Assembly: GCA_015956445.1 (NCBI GenBank)
Contig: WIUZ02000002.1
Location: 558,001-622,000, forward strand
Length of the DNA: 64,000 nucleotides
DNA from: Thelephora terrestris
Taxonomy: Eukaryota > Basidiomycota > Agaricomycetes > Thelephorales > Thelephoraceae
Direction of reading: 5' to 3'
Shown: in pieces, positions 60,765-64,000 of the stretch
Layout of the letters: the number at the start of each line of letters is the position of its first letter
How positions within the stretch are numbered: position 1 is the first letter of the stretch
Translations under genes and position numbers: made by a program
Notes under the pieces: generated by a model
Told to the model about the DNA's origin: nothing
What the model saw: the letters and a program-made list of their open reading frames with translations, nothing else
Databases searched by the model: none

Positions 60765-62576
60765 ATGCAATTCTCGTTCCTTCTTACCGTCCTCCTTTTG
60801 GCTCTCGCCCAAGTCGAAGCAGCCCCGGTCAAGCCACAGCAGCGCACAGTGACGCTGCCTTTGAAGCGTTTGCCACAGAGGTCTGATCTTCCTCCCACTG
60901 TGGTGAGTTACACTCTGCACGTGTTCTTTGGGAGAGGTACTGGTATTGACTGTATCTCCATCAGCTTTTGCAGCAGCACATCAATCGTAGCCACCGCCGT
61001 CATGCGCGCATGACCGGACGCGAGGGTCCCTCCGACGCAGAGCTGGTGAAGCGAATGGAGAAGCGATTACACCAGGCGAGATACGACAAAAGGTTTAATC
61101 GCAACGGCGTAAATGTTCCCGCCTCGAACAATGAGGACGTCGGCATCAAAGGCCCGAATAGGCTTGACTCCAATCAGCTTGGAAACGGTAACCAAAACAA
61201 TTCATCGAACGGGTGAGCGGCTAATTTCCCCTGTATTGTTCGATCTAAACGGCCCAACCAATTTCTAGTAACGTGGTCATTCTTAACAACCAGAATTCGA
61301 CGTCCCAGAACTTGACGTCCGGTCAAGGATTCCCACAGGCTGGGCTCGATGCCCAAAACGCTGGCAACCTCACGATAGCCAACCAACCCACCACCAATAA
61401 CTCGCTTGGGCTCGACGTCGAGTAAGCTCTTTCCCTTCTGCTGCATTGAGGTTTTTCTAAGCTTACATCCTTTGACAGAGGGAACGATGTCGGCTACGTC
61501 GCAACTGTACAAGTCGGCACCCCTCCACGTGATTTCTCCATCCTCATGGACAGTGGCTCTGCCGACTTCTGGATCGGCGGGGAGGGATGTCAATCGTTGG
61601 GCGGTGGCGATTGTGTACGCCTAGTTTCTTTTTCGGTTCCTCTGATCGCGATCCGTTCTGACCTTTCCCACCACCCAGGGTAATCACGTCTTTCTTGGTC
61701 CAAACTCCTCGTCCAGTTTCCAAACCTCCGGACAGCAGTTCCAGGTCACATACGGTTCCGGTCAAGTCGCGGGGGACATCGTCGCTGACAACGTCAGCAT
61801 CGCTGGCTTGGATTTGGCTCAACATGTGTTTGGCGTTGCTCTATTGGAATCTCAAGACTTCTCCAATGACACAACAAAGTTCGATGGTCTGATGGGCCTC
61901 GCTCAATCCCCCCTTTCCAACCAAGGTGTCCTGACCCCCGTCGAATCTCTGGCGAAGAATGGATTGATTAGCGAAGCTATCACGTCTTACAAGATCTCCC
62001 GAGTCTCCGACGGTCTCAACGACGGCGAGATCACGTTCGGAGGCCTTGACGCGTCCAAATTCGATTCCACCACCCTCGTCACCGTCGACAACGTCAACCC
62101 GCAAGGATTTTGGGAGGCCAGCTTCACCGTGTCCGCCGGTGGCAAGGATCTCGGGCTCACCGGCCGCACCGCCATCCTCGACACTGGCACCACCCTCATC
62201 ATCGCTCCCGCTAATGATGCACAAGCAGTCCACGCTATGATCCCTGGATCACAGAGCGACGGTCAAGGTGGTTTCATCATCCCGTGCACAACCACCACGG
62301 TCGTCTCGCTGGCTTTCGGTGGTAAAAACTTTGACATCAACCCAGTCGACTTATTGTTCACCCCGGTCGATCCGAACAATCTCCAAGGGGACTGCATTTC
62401 TGGAATCTCTACGGGAACCATCGGTACTCCCCAGCAATGGCTGTAAGTCGACTGTCTCTTTCGCACCACACCCACATTACTTACGTTTCAACAGCGTTGG
62501 AGATGTGTTCCTCAAGAACGCGTACTATTCAACCAACGTCCAGAAGAACACTATAAGCCTTGCGAAACTCGTATAA
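60765..62576 (+). CDS. Secreted pepsin-type aspartic protease (A1 family) with Asn/Gln-rich propeptide
   Basis: Signal peptide MQFSFLLTVLLLALAQVEAA (residues 1-20), then a basic propeptide (VKRMEKRLHQARYDKRFNR) and an unusual low-complexity Asn/Gln/Gly stretch of about 80 residues. The mature enzyme begins near VGYVATVQVGTPPRDFSILM. The catalytic sites are MDSGSADFWIG (Ser in place of the more common Thr after Asp) and ILDTGTTLIIAP. The flap Tyr lies in FQVTYGSGQVAGD. The end is VGDVFLKNAYYSTNVQKNTI and stop. At least six exons; the first is 60765-60902 and the second starts at 60965. It is an extracellular endopeptidase of the polyporopepsin type, normally active at acid pH. Confidence 0.94.
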
Positions 62577-63059
62577 ATCCCGCGAAGTCCCCCACGAGGA
62601 TTTCAACAGGATGCACACGCCTAGTCGTGACCCGTCTCTTGCTCGACGCAAGCTGGACGTCCACCATTGCAGCGCAATCAAGTGTTCTACCCTCTTCTCT
62701 GGGTGAAGAGTGGTTTTCATTCATTTATGTACTTATCGTGTACTGATGCGGTGCTAACGTATATACTTATCCATCACACCCAATAAATGGCTTCCTTACA
62801 ATCCGTTGGAAACACAATAACGCCATGAACGTTTGAACCCCTGAACTCTTATAACGTGGGCATGAGCAACCCGCTTCGGTGTTTTTTGACTTCACAAACG
62901 TCGATACGCCACCGTATTCACTCAAGGGAACGATGCTTTGTAGCTATCGCTACATCCCACCAGTAGCATCACGTGTTCTGCCCGAAGAGACCGAGAAATG
63001 GGATTGTTGCTCGGAGGACCACTAAAACCAAGTATATCACTCGCACAACGAAATCCTCG
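62577..63059. other. Convergent intergenic region
   Basis: 3' UTRs of the protease and the dehydrogenase. Nothing else is seen. Confidence 0.45.
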
Positions 63060-64000
63060 TTACTCTCCCAGACCAGCCAACCTGCCGCGTCCTTCCCTGT
63101 CCAAATGCGCCCTAGTGCTCTTCAAGACCTCTCTCTCAACATACCACTCCGGCCAACTCCGACGCATCTTGAGCGCGACCGCGTGACCAAAATACGGAAC
63201 GACGTATCGTCTCCCACACCCAAACGTGCCCACCAGCTTCTTCGCGAACTCTTCCGAACTCGGCCTCCAAAAGTTCACAGGGGCCACGATCAGACCCGAG
63301 CGGACAGACCCGAGGTGGACGAGCGTGAATTCGATCGCGCCGTCGATATTCCGATCGTGACCTCCGTTGGGGTCGATCTCGAACCGCTCGTCTGCGTGGA
63401 GGCTGGGAGCGAGCTGACGGACGTATGCTTTGGAGGCTGTGTAGAGAGGGATTCGGGGCATCGCGGTTTCGTCGCTGGTTGAACCCATGAACGCCACGAG
63501 CACCGGACGCTCGCGAGCCGTCGCCCGGAGGGAGGACAAAAACGCTCGTGTGAGCAGGGTTGGGAATATCGCGTTCGTCCTAACCTGGATCAAATGTTCT
63601 TCCTCGGTCCATTCGTCGAACCTTGAAAGGACGCAGCGATACTCGTTGAGCATCCTCGGAAGCGAACCGCTCACAGATAACGACAGATTGCGAATACCGC
63701 ATACCTCTCGAGACGGATCTTGATCCCACCGACGTTGTTCACCATCAAAGTGACGTTCAGCCCCTCAAATTTCCTCGCGATCTCCTCAAAATCGACATCG
63801 TCTCGACCGGCGTCCGCAACAAAGTACCTCACCTCCCCACCGGAGGAAGAACAACTCTTCAGCTCATCAATGACGGAGAGGATCTTCTCCTCGTTCCTCC
63901 CGTGGACGATCAGATTGAAACCCTTATCGTAAAGCTCCTTCGCCAGAGCTTTCCCAATACCGTCCGTCGCGCCCGTGATTAACGCGTAAGGACGGGGACC
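63060..64000 (-). CDS. Short-chain dehydrogenase/reductase (partial, 5' end outside window)
   Basis: NAD(P)-dependent oxidoreductase of the SDR family. The visible part starts with PYALITGATDGIGKALAKEL (the TGxxxGxG cofactor loop) and continues with NLIVHGRNEEKI and LMVNNVGG. After a 78-nt intron (about 63628-63705) comes FDEWTEEEHLIQVRTNAIFP. The active site is MGSTSDETAMPRIPLYTASK (Ser plus YxxxK). The C-terminus has CGRRYVVPYFGHAVALKMRR, reminiscent of the 17-beta-HSD12/3-ketoacyl-CoA reductase group, so a lipid substrate is possible. It ends GRLAGLGE and stop at 63060. The N-terminus lies beyond the right edge. Confidence 0.92.

Overview
The window looks like genomic DNA of a filamentous basidiomycete, most likely an Agaricomycete. 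Genes are split by many short introns (about 50-80 nt, GT-AG plus a few apparent GC-AG), spacing is compact on both strands, and the contents fit that lineage: two sesquiterpene synthases, several F-box genes, a pepsin-type aspartic protease, a Rieske-containing AIF-like oxidoreductase and a Gemin2 homologue. Because exons are short, most genes were rebuilt by joining exons by hand at splice sites with matching phase. Coordinates span start to stop including introns and may be off by a base where noted.

Layout. 1-13.4 kb: a PARP-type ADP-ribosyltransferase, a small conserved protein, tRNA-Arg(CCG), a decayed tannase/feruloyl esterase, a WLM-domain (Wss1-like) DNA-protein crosslink protease and a NADAR-domain protein, separated by gene-poor DNA. 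13.4-20.8 kb: mostly gene-poor, with one long Ser-rich protein that is a paralogue of the small protein at 3 kb. 20.8-33 kb: AIF/Rieske oxidoreductase, F-box gene, alpha/beta hydrolase, AIG2-like protein, a 94-residue Cys-rich protein, a single-pass membrane protein and a Ser/Arg-rich protein. 33-41 kb: conserved housekeeping block (CCT5, Gemin2, RAE1/Gle2), then an F-box gene. 41-49 kb: a fragment of a second alpha/beta hydrolase, a disordered protein with repeated RVLV motifs, and a class A J-protein. 49-55 kb: two divergently transcribed sesquiterpene synthases flanking a decayed cytochrome P450, a likely terpenoid locus. 55-64 kb: a double-PHD MYST acetyltransferase, an aspartic protease and a truncated short-chain dehydrogenase.

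How they may work together: the PARP, WLM protease and NADAR genes all belong to ADP-ribose or DNA-damage biology, although physical proximity alone does not prove linkage. The terpene synthases with the P450 relic form the only obvious metabolic locus. Striking gene-structure features are a J-protein start codon that appears to be interrupted by an intron, a 6-nt exon inside its HPD motif, and a 14-nt exon carrying half of the Rieske cluster ligands.
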